Shown here piece by piece: positions 1 to 8,517 of a DNA stretch of 44,618 nt. The stretch's first letter is position 1; each line of letters opens with the position of its first letter. Under the pieces are notes generated by a model, which worked only from the letters and a program-made list of their open reading frames with translations, searched no databases and was not told the origin of the DNA. Origin of the DNA: Methanobacteriota archaeon (GTDB lineage Archaea; Thermoplasmatota; Poseidoniia; Poseidoniales; Poseidoniaceae). The stretch lies in contig PSPR01000003.1 of the NCBI GenBank assembly GCA_004195515.1, positions 1 to 44,618 on the forward strand. The letters run 5' to 3'. The translations under genes were made by a program, and so were the position numbers.

Positions 1-2611
1 TAGTATCCATGCTATCACAACGTCCATCTTGATCGAAGTCACTTGGAGTGGATGAAGAATCCATAAGGTCAGTCCCACAGGAAATCTCCTTCATTCCTGT
101 CCAGCCGTCACCATCTGCATCAACATACAAACCAGCACCTACCACTACAGGGTTAGTTACCGCCCACAATTCTCCAGGGTTAACTAGGTGAAGTGATGTG
201 TAAACATATCCTGCGGAGTTGATCATCATACCGAATGAATCAGCAGCGCCAGGCCATGCCGATATTGCTTGGCCATCCCACTGTCCGTTATCTAAATCGA
301 ATAGAGTTGCACCGGTTGTGTTGTGTGTGAGTAGTACCCATGGTGTTCCATCAGCATCAATCTGTAAAGCAACTTCGCTAGCAGAATCATTCGTGATTAG
401 TGAAGTGGACCAAGAAGATGTTGATGTGCAACTTGCTGAACATGAAGAATAGTATGCTTGGTATGCATCATTTGTGTGGGCAATAGATATTGTACCATCA
501 GGGGCAATATCCATACTTGTTGCCATATATGCAGATGAAACATCTGTCGATACCAGAGTTGTTGCCCCTAGTGATTCCAAGTAATACAAGCCAGAGGAGG
601 TGACGTGAGTTGCGTGATCTCCAACAGAATCAACAACACTCGCACCAGAGGCGACTAGCGTGTTGCTATTTGACCAACTAGAAATGCTGTTACAACTGCC
701 TGAACATTCATATTCAACCAATTCAGTGGTTGTAAGTGTCAGAAGTCTTAGGTCCCCATCAGAGTCTATTGAGAGGGATAATTCTTCAGTACCATCAATT
801 CCAGTCAAGGTATTTTCAGTCCAAATACCGTTGATTTTCGTGGTGTAAGATACTCTGTCAGTGCCACTTGATGTCATGTGAACAATGTGAGGGTTACCAT
901 CGGAATCCATGACAATATCAACATCGATTACTCCCGAATCACTTCCTAAGGTTTCTACAGCCCACATTCCGTTATCGTATGCTGCGAACTTCACATTTTC
1001 ACTATCTGAATCATAGTATGCGATTGCAGGGCATCCTGTGGTAGGTATCTCTACCATCGAAATCAAGTCGCCAGTATCGCTTGAATCAGAATCGAGTCTT
1101 CTATCAAGTTCGTCTCTGTGTTCTGGCACTCCAAGGATGTTGCATGAATCTAACATGGCTTCGTCATTCAATCCTAATGCTAATTCGGTGGTAAACGGAA
1201 GGTCAGTCTGTCCATCTCCACGGTCTTCAGTATCACCATAGCCTAACTGGCCGATTCCATTAGATCCCCAGCAAATTACATCACCAATGTTCAGGATTAC
1301 ACAAGTTGTACCGGAACCTACTTCGATGTCTGTGGTGTCGACAACAAAATGGTTGGAAGAGGAAGTTAGTCTAACATATCCTAGGTTAGAACCCATTCCA
1401 CTTGTTGAACCAGGACCTGTACCTCTGGGGTCTTGGCTTCCATATCCGAGTCTACCATCTGCACCATTACCCCAACATTTTACTGGTGTCCAAGACGAAT
1501 AGATGATTATTGCACAGACATGGTCCTCACCAGCATCCAATGCCAAAATATCAGTCGCAGATAAGTCAGTTTCAGTGATTGAACTCATAGATGTTCCAGC
1601 ACCATCGCCTACACTCGTAGTAGACTCTACACCTAACTGCCCGTAGTCATTTAGACCCCAACAATAAACGCCTTTCGTACTAGTTTCTTGGAGTACTGCA
1701 CATGTGAAACCATCTCCTGAAGTAATCTGTGTTGCAGAGTAAGGTAGAGTAACAAATGCTAGATTGTCTCCCATTTCTCCTGAACCGTCTCCGATGGATG
1801 TAGTGGAATCAAGTCCTAATTGTCCGTTGTCATTTCCACCCCAGCAAGAAACGCTAGCGTTGTCCCAAATGGCACAAGTGTGGTCCCAGCCCAGTGCTAG
1901 GCTGTCGACAGTTCGTCCAGTTGGTACGCTGGTTACTGCGAAGTTCGTGCCTATTTCTCCAGCCGAGTCTCCTCTCTTGTCAGTGTCTCCTAGGCCAAGT
2001 TGGCCCTTGCTGTTATCTCCCCAGCAGATCAAATCGTTGTTGTCCATTACAGCACAAGTATGGCTCTTTCCAGCTTCAATCATAGTTGCTGTGCGGCCAG
2101 CAGGGAATTGAATGAATGGTAGTGTGTCGCCGGTTTCTAGGTATCCGTCACCGAATCCACCGTTGCTTGAAGAATAGCCTAATCCCAGTACGGAAGATTC
2201 TCCCCAACACTTGACTGAGCCGTTGGTGAATAGGGCGCATGAATGGCTTTCACCCATGACAATTTTGTCAACCGATGCGTTTGTTCCTAGGTTTACGAAC
2301 GGGAGGTTAGTGCCAGTTTCGTCGCTGCTATCTCCAATGTTCTGGGTATTTCCTAAGCCGAGTTGACCGTCACTACCGCCACCCCAGCACTTGATGTTGC
2401 CAGATGCGCCGATAGCACAACCTGATTGCAAACCAAATGCCAATGAATCGGCATTTCCAGTAGTGCCCGAACTCATGATGATTTCTTCATCGAGTGTTTC
2501 TTCGACTTGGTCACCAGATTTGAACTCTTGATCTGCAAACGGCGTCAAGGGCATTAAAACCATGATTAGCGTTAACATTAGGGCAGATGTGCGAAGAGCA
2601 ACTGGGTGCAT
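1..2611 (-). CDS. Secreted RCC1-repeat protein with C-terminal acidic (thrombospondin type-3-like) DxDxDG segment; partial, runs off the left edge
   Basis: Reverse strand from ATG at 2611 reads MHPVALRTSALMLTLIMVLMPLTPFADQ (signal-peptide-like), then repeated C-x-W-G-(D/E)-N-x-x-G-Q-L-G-L-G type RCC1 motifs. Codons next to the window edge (VDADGDGWTGMKEISCGTDLMDSSSTPSDFDQDGRCDSMDT) are in the same frame (2611-10 divisible by 3). Missing from the ORF track because it is open at the edge. Confidence 0.85.
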   Translation of the reverse strand, partial: MHPVALRTSALMLTLIMVLMPLTPFADQEFKSGDQVEETLDEEIIMSSGTTGNADSLAFGLQSGCAIGASGNIKCWGGGSDGQLGLGNTQNIGDSSDETGTNLPFVNLGTNASVDKIVMGESHSCALFTNGSVKCWGESSVLGLGYSSSNGGFGDGYLETGDTLPFIQFPAGRTATMIEAGKSHTCAVMDNNDLICWGDNSKGQLGLGDTDKRGDSAGEIGTNFAVTSVPTGRTVDSLALGWDHTCAIWDNASVSCWGGNDNGQLGLDSTTSIGDGSGEMGDNLAFVTLPYSATQITSGDGFTCAVLQETSTKGVYCWGLNDYGQLGVESTTSVGDGAGTSMSSITETDLSATDILALDAGEDHVCAIIIYSSWTPVKCWGNGADGRLGYGSQDPRGTGPGSTSGMGSNLGYVRLTSSSNHFVVDTTDIEVGSGTTCVILNIGDVICWGSNGIGQLGYGDTEDRGDGQTDLPFTTELALGLNDEAMLDSCNILGVPEHRDELDRRLDSDSSDTGDLISMVEIPTTGCPAIAYYDSDSENVKFAAYDNGMWAVETLGSDSGVIDVDIVMDSDGNPHIVHMTSSGTDRVSYTTKINGIWTENTLTGIDGTEELSLSIDSDGDLRLLTLTTTELVEYECSGSCNSISSWSNSNTLVASGASVVDSVGDHATHVTSSGLYYLESLGATTLVSTDVSSAYMATSMDIAPDGTISIAHTNDAYQAYYSSCSASCTSTSSWSTSLITNDSASEVALQIDADGTPWVLLTHNTTGATLFDLDNGQWDGQAISAWPGAADSFGMMINSAGYVYTSLHLVNPGELWAVTNPVVVGAGLYVDADGDGWTGMKEISCGTDLMDSSSTPSDFDQDGRCDSMDT

Positions 2612-2669
2612 ACCTCGCGTGTGCGCGGGTAACGCATAGGTTGATACCCAATCATGATAGGGTTCACTT

Positions 2670-3353
2670 TTAATTGCCTATGGAATTAATTATTTTCGCT
2701 TCTGCTGATTGAAGATGTTCACTAACGGTAGCCTGTTTTAGATTCATAACTTCAGCGATATCACGTTGAGTACATCCCCTTGGTCGGCTATAATATCCCA
2801 TTTCAATCGCTTTGTCAAGAACTATTCTTTGCTTACCTGGAAGCATATCGACAAACTCAGGACTGTGAAGTGATTCAGCTCCTATTTTGACGCTAAACCC
2901 ATTACCCATCAATTGAGAAAAGTCGTCACGGATTTTGCGTAATGCAAATCCAGTGCCTCGAATAGTTAGTGTCATTCCTTTGGAACTAAGGTGTGTTGGA
3001 TATACCCACCAAACATCATCAGTTCCTATGAACATTTTAGAAATTGGACCACTCATACTTGCTTTGACAAAAGCAGAGTTTTTTGTTTGCGATTTAATTT
3101 CTAAAATCTTCATTGTGGTATACTTTTTTGTGAGTGATTCAGCATTTTCAAACTCAAATTTCATGTAGCAAATAATGCCGTCATCATTTTTCTCAATCAA
3201 GTTGATGAATTCACTATAAGAAAACGATTCTAGTAATTCAACACCTGGCAAACTAGCTCCGGTTTGTAATGAAATATCTATTTGCATATATCGGAGGTCC
3301 AGATTGTCCACAATAGAGCCGTTTTCATCACCCATATTGTCACAACCGATCAA
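2670..3353 (-). CDS. Bacterio-opsin activator-type HTH_10 transcriptional regulator
   Basis: C-terminal LDKAIEMGYYSRPRGCTQRDIAEVMNLKQATVSEHLQSAEAKII matches the HTH_10 pattern; overlaps the MscS gene by 4 bp. Confidence 0.8.
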   Translation of the reverse strand: MIGCDNMGDENGSIVDNLDLRYMQIDISLQTGASLPGVELLESFSYSEFINLIEKNDDGIICYMKFEFENAESLTKKYTTMKILEIKSQTKNSAFVKASMSGPISKMFIGTDDVWWVYPTHLSSKGMTLTIRGTGFALRKIRDDFSQLMGNGFSVKIGAESLHSPEFVDMLPGKQRIVLDKAIEMGYYSRPRGCTQRDIAEVMNLKQATVSEHLQSAEAKIINSIGN

Positions 3354-4675
3354 TCATCTCTGCCTGCTTCGAACATACTCAGCATGCTGCTGAGTTCTTG
3401 CAGATCTTCTTCGAGCAAATTTCGTTCTTTCTTGTCCAAATCTGCTTCCTTTAATCTCTCATTGATGGCTTCAATTTCTTCTTTAGCAGCAACACGTTCT
3501 TTGTTCAGTTGCTTGTCTTCCTTAACCATCTGTAATCTTGCTTTACGTATGCTGGCAGTTTTGTGGCTCTTATTGGGTGTCGAACTCTGCTTACCAACGA
3601 TTTCAACTGCAGTAGGGAATGGTATTTCGATACTCTCTTCTCTGAATCGCTCATCTATATTTTTCAGTAACCAATCACGTGCAACGAATTCATCAGAGTA
3701 ATCTTCAACCCAGCCATACATTCTGAAGATTTTAGAGAAATCTCCTAGTTCGATAAGTAAAACTCTAGGTTCCGGATCGGATATTACATATGGACACTCA
3801 CGCATAAGTTGTAGCACTGTATACTTGACGTGGTCAATATCTTCTCCATATCCCACTCCGATGTCCAGGACTAGAGATATACGTCGTCCAACACCATCTC
3901 CTCCACCCCTTGCATGATTGATAACTGTAGAATTGACCAAACTATTGTTTGGAATAACAACTAGATTTTCTTCATGGGTAATAATCTTGGTAGAAAGAAT
4001 TCCAACCGAAACTACAGAACCAATCTTGCCTTCCACTTCGATTTTATCTCCAACTTCGAAAGGTTGGTCCAAGGCTAGCATAAATGAGTTGACAATGTTA
4101 CCAAGGGTTTGCTGCATTGCTAATCCAATGATTAGAGAGAACACCGCTAATGATGCTAGAACTCCAAACAATTCTATTCCTAGTTTAGATAGTGCAAGAT
4201 ACAGGCCACCAAACCAAACAGCTGCACGGAATATGAAGATGATTAGTGAATTACTTCCTGATACTGTGACGCTGGATGGATCTTCGAATCGGTCCATAAT
4301 TACTGGAACCATAGTCTTTAGAGCGACACTCAACAATGAGGTTGTAAGAATGATGTAAATTGCTTCGAGGAATGGTTCAACAGATATGACAAATGAATCG
4401 CCTTCACCCAAAACCCATGTCATGGTTAATTGCGTGCCTAAAAATACAATGAATAAGTAAAATCTCTTGCTTGCAGGAGCATACAACTTGTCATCCCAGT
4501 CAAAAGAAGTGCGCTTGACAAAATCCAGAACTACCTTTCTCATCAATAAGCGAGCAATGCCGAGAGTGAACAAAGTTGCAACTATGCCAAAGCCCCACTG
4601 CGCCCATGGTTCTAGGTCGTTCAACCTCTCCGTAACATCGTCGATTTGTGACACTATGCGCCCTCCCCTTACCAT
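3350..4675 (-). CDS. MscS-family mechanosensitive ion channel
   Basis: Multiple TM segments, then GLAMQQTLGNIVNSFMLALDQPFEVGDKIEVEGKIGSVVSVGILSTKIITHEENLVVIPNNSLVNSTVIN, the MscS beta-domain signature. Confidence 0.92.
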   Translation of the reverse strand: MVRGGRIVSQIDDVTERLNDLEPWAQWGFGIVATLFTLGIARLLMRKVVLDFVKRTSFDWDDKLYAPASKRFYLFIVFLGTQLTMTWVLGEGDSFVISVEPFLEAIYIILTTSLLSVALKTMVPVIMDRFEDPSSVTVSGSNSLIIFIFRAAVWFGGLYLALSKLGIELFGVLASLAVFSLIIGLAMQQTLGNIVNSFMLALDQPFEVGDKIEVEGKIGSVVSVGILSTKIITHEENLVVIPNNSLVNSTVINHARGGGDGVGRRISLVLDIGVGYGEDIDHVKYTVLQLMRECPYVISDPEPRVLLIELGDFSKIFRMYGWVEDYSDEFVARDWLLKNIDERFREESIEIPFPTAVEIVGKQSSTPNKSHKTASIRKARLQMVKEDKQLNKERVAAKEEIEAINERLKEADLDKKERNLLEEDLQELSSMLSMFEAGRDD

Positions 4676-4769
4676 TCATGAAAGGCGTCCCATTCATGAT
4701 AGTACCGGTGGGGGGATATAGGTTAAACAATTTCCATACCTATGTTGAACTGGAAATTAAGGCGCTGTT

Positions 4770-4865
4770 CTAGTCAAGAAGAACCACTTTGTTTCCATCC
4801 ATGGCAATTCTAACCAGACTATTCAGCGGCCAGTCACCATTACTTTTGAATTGAGTACCACTCAT
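4770..4865 (-). CDS. Possible 31-aa microprotein (MSGTQFKSNGDWPLNSLVRIAMDGNKVVLLD)
   Basis: Short reverse-strand ORF read by hand in the MscS/TauE gap; no clear Shine-Dalgarno and no family recognised. Confidence 0.2.
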   Translation of the reverse strand: MSGTQFKSNGDWPLNSLVRIAMDGNKVVLLD

Positions 4866-4894
4866 CAGATTTTAGAATCTGATTAATTCAGATT
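4864..4894 (-). terminator. Tandem overlapping hairpins at the end of tauE1 (candidate terminator/attenuator)
   Basis: ATCAGATT-TTAG-AATCTGAT (4864-4883, 8-bp perfect arms) overlaps AATCTGA-TTAAT-TCAGATT (4876-4894, 7-bp arms). The two are mutually exclusive and span the tauE1 stop codon. Confidence 0.4.
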
Positions 4895-5694
4895 ACAACG
4901 CCTATTATGTCCCATAAATATCGTGATAGACTTATACTAACTGCGACGATAAACACGGCTCGTATGATTTTTTCGGGGAGATATTTTATTGCAAATTTTG
5001 CTCCGATGAACGCGGATGCGAATGCGAGAAGTGGAAGGGTAATTGCGAGACCGACACCAGTGGTTTGAATTACTGCAGGGAGGGTTTGATCAAGAACAAT
5101 GTGGCTGATGAGTGCCATGGGTACGACAGCTGCGCCGATTAGATAAGATGTACCTGCCGCGGTTTTTGTGTCGAGTCCTGCGAGTCTGCGGTTGATTGTT
5201 ACAAAAATCGAACCACCACCGATTCCTAAGAGGCCGGCGGCTAGCCCGCCCAGGCCTGCAACTTTGCTATAGGTGGTCAAATCATCTGTTGATCCGGTGA
5301 TTGTGTCGGATGGTCGTAGATTTCGTTCGATGACATATACTAGAATCGCTGCAGCGAATATTTTGATGATGATGTCAGATATATATTCGAATGCTATCCA
5401 TGCGAGTAGTGTTCCAACGAATGCCATTGGTACCGCGGTAATTCTCCCCGCTCTGACCACTTTTGAATCCGAATAACCGCCCTTGCTGTGGGCAAAGCTA
5501 CTACCCAAGGCTACCATCCAAACCATCGATAAAGATCCGATTATTGCCTCTATTAATGGCCACCCATCGATATAATGTAAAATTGGAACAAATAAAACCC
5601 CACCGCCTAATCCTAAAGGGCTAAAGGTTAGAGCAACTAAGAGAATTAGGGTTATGACGATTAATTCGATATTATCACCTTCTTTTTCCTTCAA
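4888..5694 (-). CDS. TauE/SafE-family sulfite/organosulfonate exporter (copy 1)
   Basis: FSPLGLGGGVLFVPILHYIDG... and GLLGIGGGSIFVTI glycine-rich repeats with multiple TM helices, typical of TauE/SafE. Confidence 0.88.
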   Translation of the reverse strand: MKEKEGDNIELIVITLILLVALTFSPLGLGGGVLFVPILHYIDGWPLIEAIIGSLSMVWMVALGSSFAHSKGGYSDSKVVRAGRITAVPMAFVGTLLAWIAFEYISDIIIKIFAAAILVYVIERNLRPSDTITGSTDDLTTYSKVAGLGGLAAGLLGIGGGSIFVTINRRLAGLDTKTAAGTSYLIGAAVVPMALISHIVLDQTLPAVIQTTGVGLAITLPLLAFASAFIGAKFAIKYLPEKIIRAVFIVAVSISLSRYLWDIIGVVI

Positions 5695-5768
5695 TAATAA
5701 ATGTTGGTTTACTTCAAGTTTTTTGGCTAAGGGGATTAAGTCCTATAGGTGAGAACAGCCCATGAAAC

Positions 5769-8507
5769 TTATTCTTCCTCTTGATTCATATACCAATATT
5801 TCTTTTGCGGTGAAAGCGGCCGTTTCATCCAGAGTGGCCTACGTTCACCTCTCGGGTGGGTTTCTCTATCCTTGGCCATCTGGTTCCATTTTTTATAGTA
5901 TGCGAATGATTTCTCGGTATCGACCTCGACATCACCATATTCTTCTCCATCCTTTGGAGTTGAAAGCTTTACTTTTTGTAACCAACAATGATGCCCGCTG
6001 ATCGGGTCTGGCTGAACAGCATGAGTTATGTTTTGGTGGACTCCACCATCTCTCCAAAAAAGACGATTTGTGTCGGGGTCATCCGATTCGAATGGTTCGA
6101 TTCCAGCTACTGTTCGCATCCGCCATTTCCCATTCCCACGATTTTCAATCGAAACGGTATTCGTCATCATCCTATTTCCAGCATCTTGTTTGCGTCGCCA
6201 TCTACCAATATGGTGCGAACAGCCTACAACTCCAGGTTTGATGGCCTCGGTCACCCATACTTTATCTACAAACCAACCGATTTCGGTTTCGATTTTTAGT
6301 AATCCACCTTCCTCTACGCCTAGTTTATTTGCATCTTTTGGATGAATCCATATTGGATTTTTATGAGCTATTTCGACTAGCCATTTAGCATTTGCAGATC
6401 GCGAGTGTATGTGCATTGGTAGTCTAAAATTCGGGAGTAAACAAAACTCGTTTTCTCCTTGTAATTTGGACGGGTGAACCTGAGACATTACTCGGTAATG
6501 TGGTACAGCGTGTTCGGGGTAGCCGAATTCGATCATGGTGGGGGAATAGAATTCTTGTTTTCCAGAAGGTGTTGCCCAACCTTCTTTTTCATATTTTTTG
6601 TATGTCGCTTCTTCGATCAAGAATGCCCCGTGTTTCCTCATATAGCCCAGTGGATCGGTATCCTCGACCTCTGCTGCTTCAGGAAGTCCCGGCACTCTAT
6701 CGAAAATATAGCGATAATATTCGTCGATATTGATGGTTTCTCCTTCTCGATATGGGGACATGAAATGTTTCTTGATTCCCATCGAGCCATCCGGGTCAAT
6801 CTTCAAAGATAATTCGTTCCAGAATTCATCCTCTTCCCAAACCTCTCCCGGATTAACTTCGTGAGTAAACTCAACATCCTTGCCTTCTCGACGAGCAAAT
6901 TCTCGCAGAACTGGTTGTCGGAATGCGACCCACTTTCCTGATGATGTCGCATATGAATTGATGTCGTGGCGTTCGCTTGAATGCCCCATTGGGAGCACAT
7001 AGTCGGCGAAGAATGCGGTTTCGTTCCAAGTCGGTGTCATTGCGATGTGACACCCGACTTTTTCGGTATCATTGAGCATTTCAATCCAAGAGAATCCATC
7101 TGGGTATGTCCAAACCGGATTGAAAACACGGGTGAAATAAACATCCATCGATCCACGGCCATCTTTGATTAAATGTGGCAAGATATGGCTCATTTCAAAG
7201 TGGGACATAGTATATTCTGGTGGGAAATGTAATTCGTTCCAACCGGCAGGGTCAGGTGGGTTATCGAAAAATTCAGGTTTAAATTTCGACCATGAATTTG
7301 GAGAGGTGCCGCCTACAGTACCGACTGATCCAGTCAAGACATTCAAGAAGTGTAAGGAGCGGCTTACTTGCCATCCTCCGAGGTTTCCTATCGCTGCTGC
7401 ACGCCAAACATGAGTGCATAATTGAGTGCCGGAATTGGCGACGATTTCACCAACTTCGATAACTTGTTCCACAGGGATGCGGCATTCTTTTGCTGCAAAT
7501 TCGGGTGTATATTCTGCATATTCTTCTAGTAATAATTCAATGAATCTCTCAAAGGTTTGAGGTCCATCAGCATGTTCGATCTCAAGCCATTGTGCCCAAT
7601 TGACTTGGGTTTCCATAAATTCACGGTTATACAATCCCTTCTCGACGATCATCTTAGCCCAGCATAGGAATAATGCGGTTTCACTGCCAGGCCAAGTTGG
7701 AACCCAATGGTCTGCCATCGATGCGGTATTGGAAAGACGAGGGTCGATTACAATGAGTTTTGCTCCATCCATCATCCCCTCGAGGATTCTTTGTGCGTGT
7801 GGATTGAAATAGTGGCCGGTTTCAAGGTGAGAGGAACACAGAAGGATAACTTTTGCATTAGCATGGTCAGGGCTTGGCCTATCGTGGTGATGCCAAAGTG
7901 CGTATCCTAATCGCGCTCCAGCACTACAAATATTGGTATGCGAGTTGTGGCCATCTACTCCCCAAGCTTTGAGAACACGATTTGTGAAGCCTTCATGACC
8001 AGGTCGGCCGACGTGGTAGACGACTTTATCTCGGGCGCCAGTATTGAGGGAATCCCGAATTTTACTCGCAATCTCCTCCAAGGCTTGTGACCATGGAATT
8101 TGCTCCCATTTGCCATCTCCTCTTTTTCCAACCCTTTTCATCGGATGGAGGATGCGCTCGGTATCCTTGATCTGATTGATGGTTGCGGGTCCTTTTGCAC
8201 AATTTCTACCTCTGCTACCAGGATGGTGAGGGTTGCCTTCGAATCTGGCAACTTCTCCGCTTTCCTTGTCGACATATGCTAGCAGGCCACAAGCAGATTC
8301 ACAGTTAAAACAGGTTGTTGGGACTAGTGAGTAAATTTTCTCGACCTTTTTTGGCCAAGAATTTGCATCTAATTCAATATGGTTATTCCACTCTTCGAGC
8401 GATGGGTATTTCCTCAATGGCATCCGAGGGCCCTCGACTGGCTTTCGGTCGAGGTTGGGGATGATTCGGAGTTTTTGGGCGATGTTTTCAATGAATGTAT
8501 TTGCCAA
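5769..8507 (-). CDS. Molybdopterin oxidoreductase catalytic subunit (CISM/DMSO reductase superfamily; SoeA/PsrA-like)
   Basis: N-terminal TTCFNCESACGLL...GRNCAKG [4Fe-4S] motif; NICSAGARLGYALWHHHDRPSPDHANAKVILLCSS; C-terminal molydopterin dinucleotide-binding region. Likely TTG start at 8507 preceded by GAGGTGAT; the ORF-track start at 8573 overlaps the upstream gene. No twin-arginine motif at the N terminus. Confidence 0.9.
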   Translation of the reverse strand: MANTFIENIAQKLRIIPNLDRKPVEGPRMPLRKYPSLEEWNNHIELDANSWPKKVEKIYSLVPTTCFNCESACGLLAYVDKESGEVARFEGNPHHPGSRGRNCAKGPATINQIKDTERILHPMKRVGKRGDGKWEQIPWSQALEEIASKIRDSLNTGARDKVVYHVGRPGHEGFTNRVLKAWGVDGHNSHTNICSAGARLGYALWHHHDRPSPDHANAKVILLCSSHLETGHYFNPHAQRILEGMMDGAKLIVIDPRLSNTASMADHWVPTWPGSETALFLCWAKMIVEKGLYNREFMETQVNWAQWLEIEHADGPQTFERFIELLLEEYAEYTPEFAAKECRIPVEQVIEVGEIVANSGTQLCTHVWRAAAIGNLGGWQVSRSLHFLNVLTGSVGTVGGTSPNSWSKFKPEFFDNPPDPAGWNELHFPPEYTMSHFEMSHILPHLIKDGRGSMDVYFTRVFNPVWTYPDGFSWIEMLNDTEKVGCHIAMTPTWNETAFFADYVLPMGHSSERHDINSYATSSGKWVAFRQPVLREFARREGKDVEFTHEVNPGEVWEEDEFWNELSLKIDPDGSMGIKKHFMSPYREGETINIDEYYRYIFDRVPGLPEAAEVEDTDPLGYMRKHGAFLIEEATYKKYEKEGWATPSGKQEFYSPTMIEFGYPEHAVPHYRVMSQVHPSKLQGENEFCLLPNFRLPMHIHSRSANAKWLVEIAHKNPIWIHPKDANKLGVEEGGLLKIETEIGWFVDKVWVTEAIKPGVVGCSHHIGRWRRKQDAGNRMMTNTVSIENRGNGKWRMRTVAGIEPFESDDPDTNRLFWRDGGVHQNITHAVQPDPISGHHCWLQKVKLSTPKDGEEYGDVEVDTEKSFAYYKKWNQMAKDRETHPRGERRPLWMKRPLSPQKKYWYMNQEEE

Positions 8508-8517
8508 TTTAATCACC

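Noticed and set aside
219-2111. Several plus-strand ORFs across the first 2 kb
   Set aside because: They are antisense to a continuous minus-strand RCC1-repeat frame that extends from 2611 to the window edge; low-complexity S/P-rich translations are typical of antisense frames.
4500-4730. 76-aa minus-strand ORF overlapping the mscS N terminus
   Set aside because: It is an alternate frame over the well-supported MscS gene with no family signature; treated as a shadow ORF.
5762-8282. Many short plus-strand ORFs over the molybdopterin oxidoreductase gene
   Set aside because: They are antisense to a strongly supported 900-residue enzyme and have no recognisable domains.
5769-8507. Calling the Mo enzyme a formate dehydrogenase
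   Set aside because: The superfamily is clear, but operon partners (TusA, DsrE2, persulfide dioxygenase-like, TauE) point to sulfur chemistry. The exact substrate remains unproven, so no gene symbol was given.
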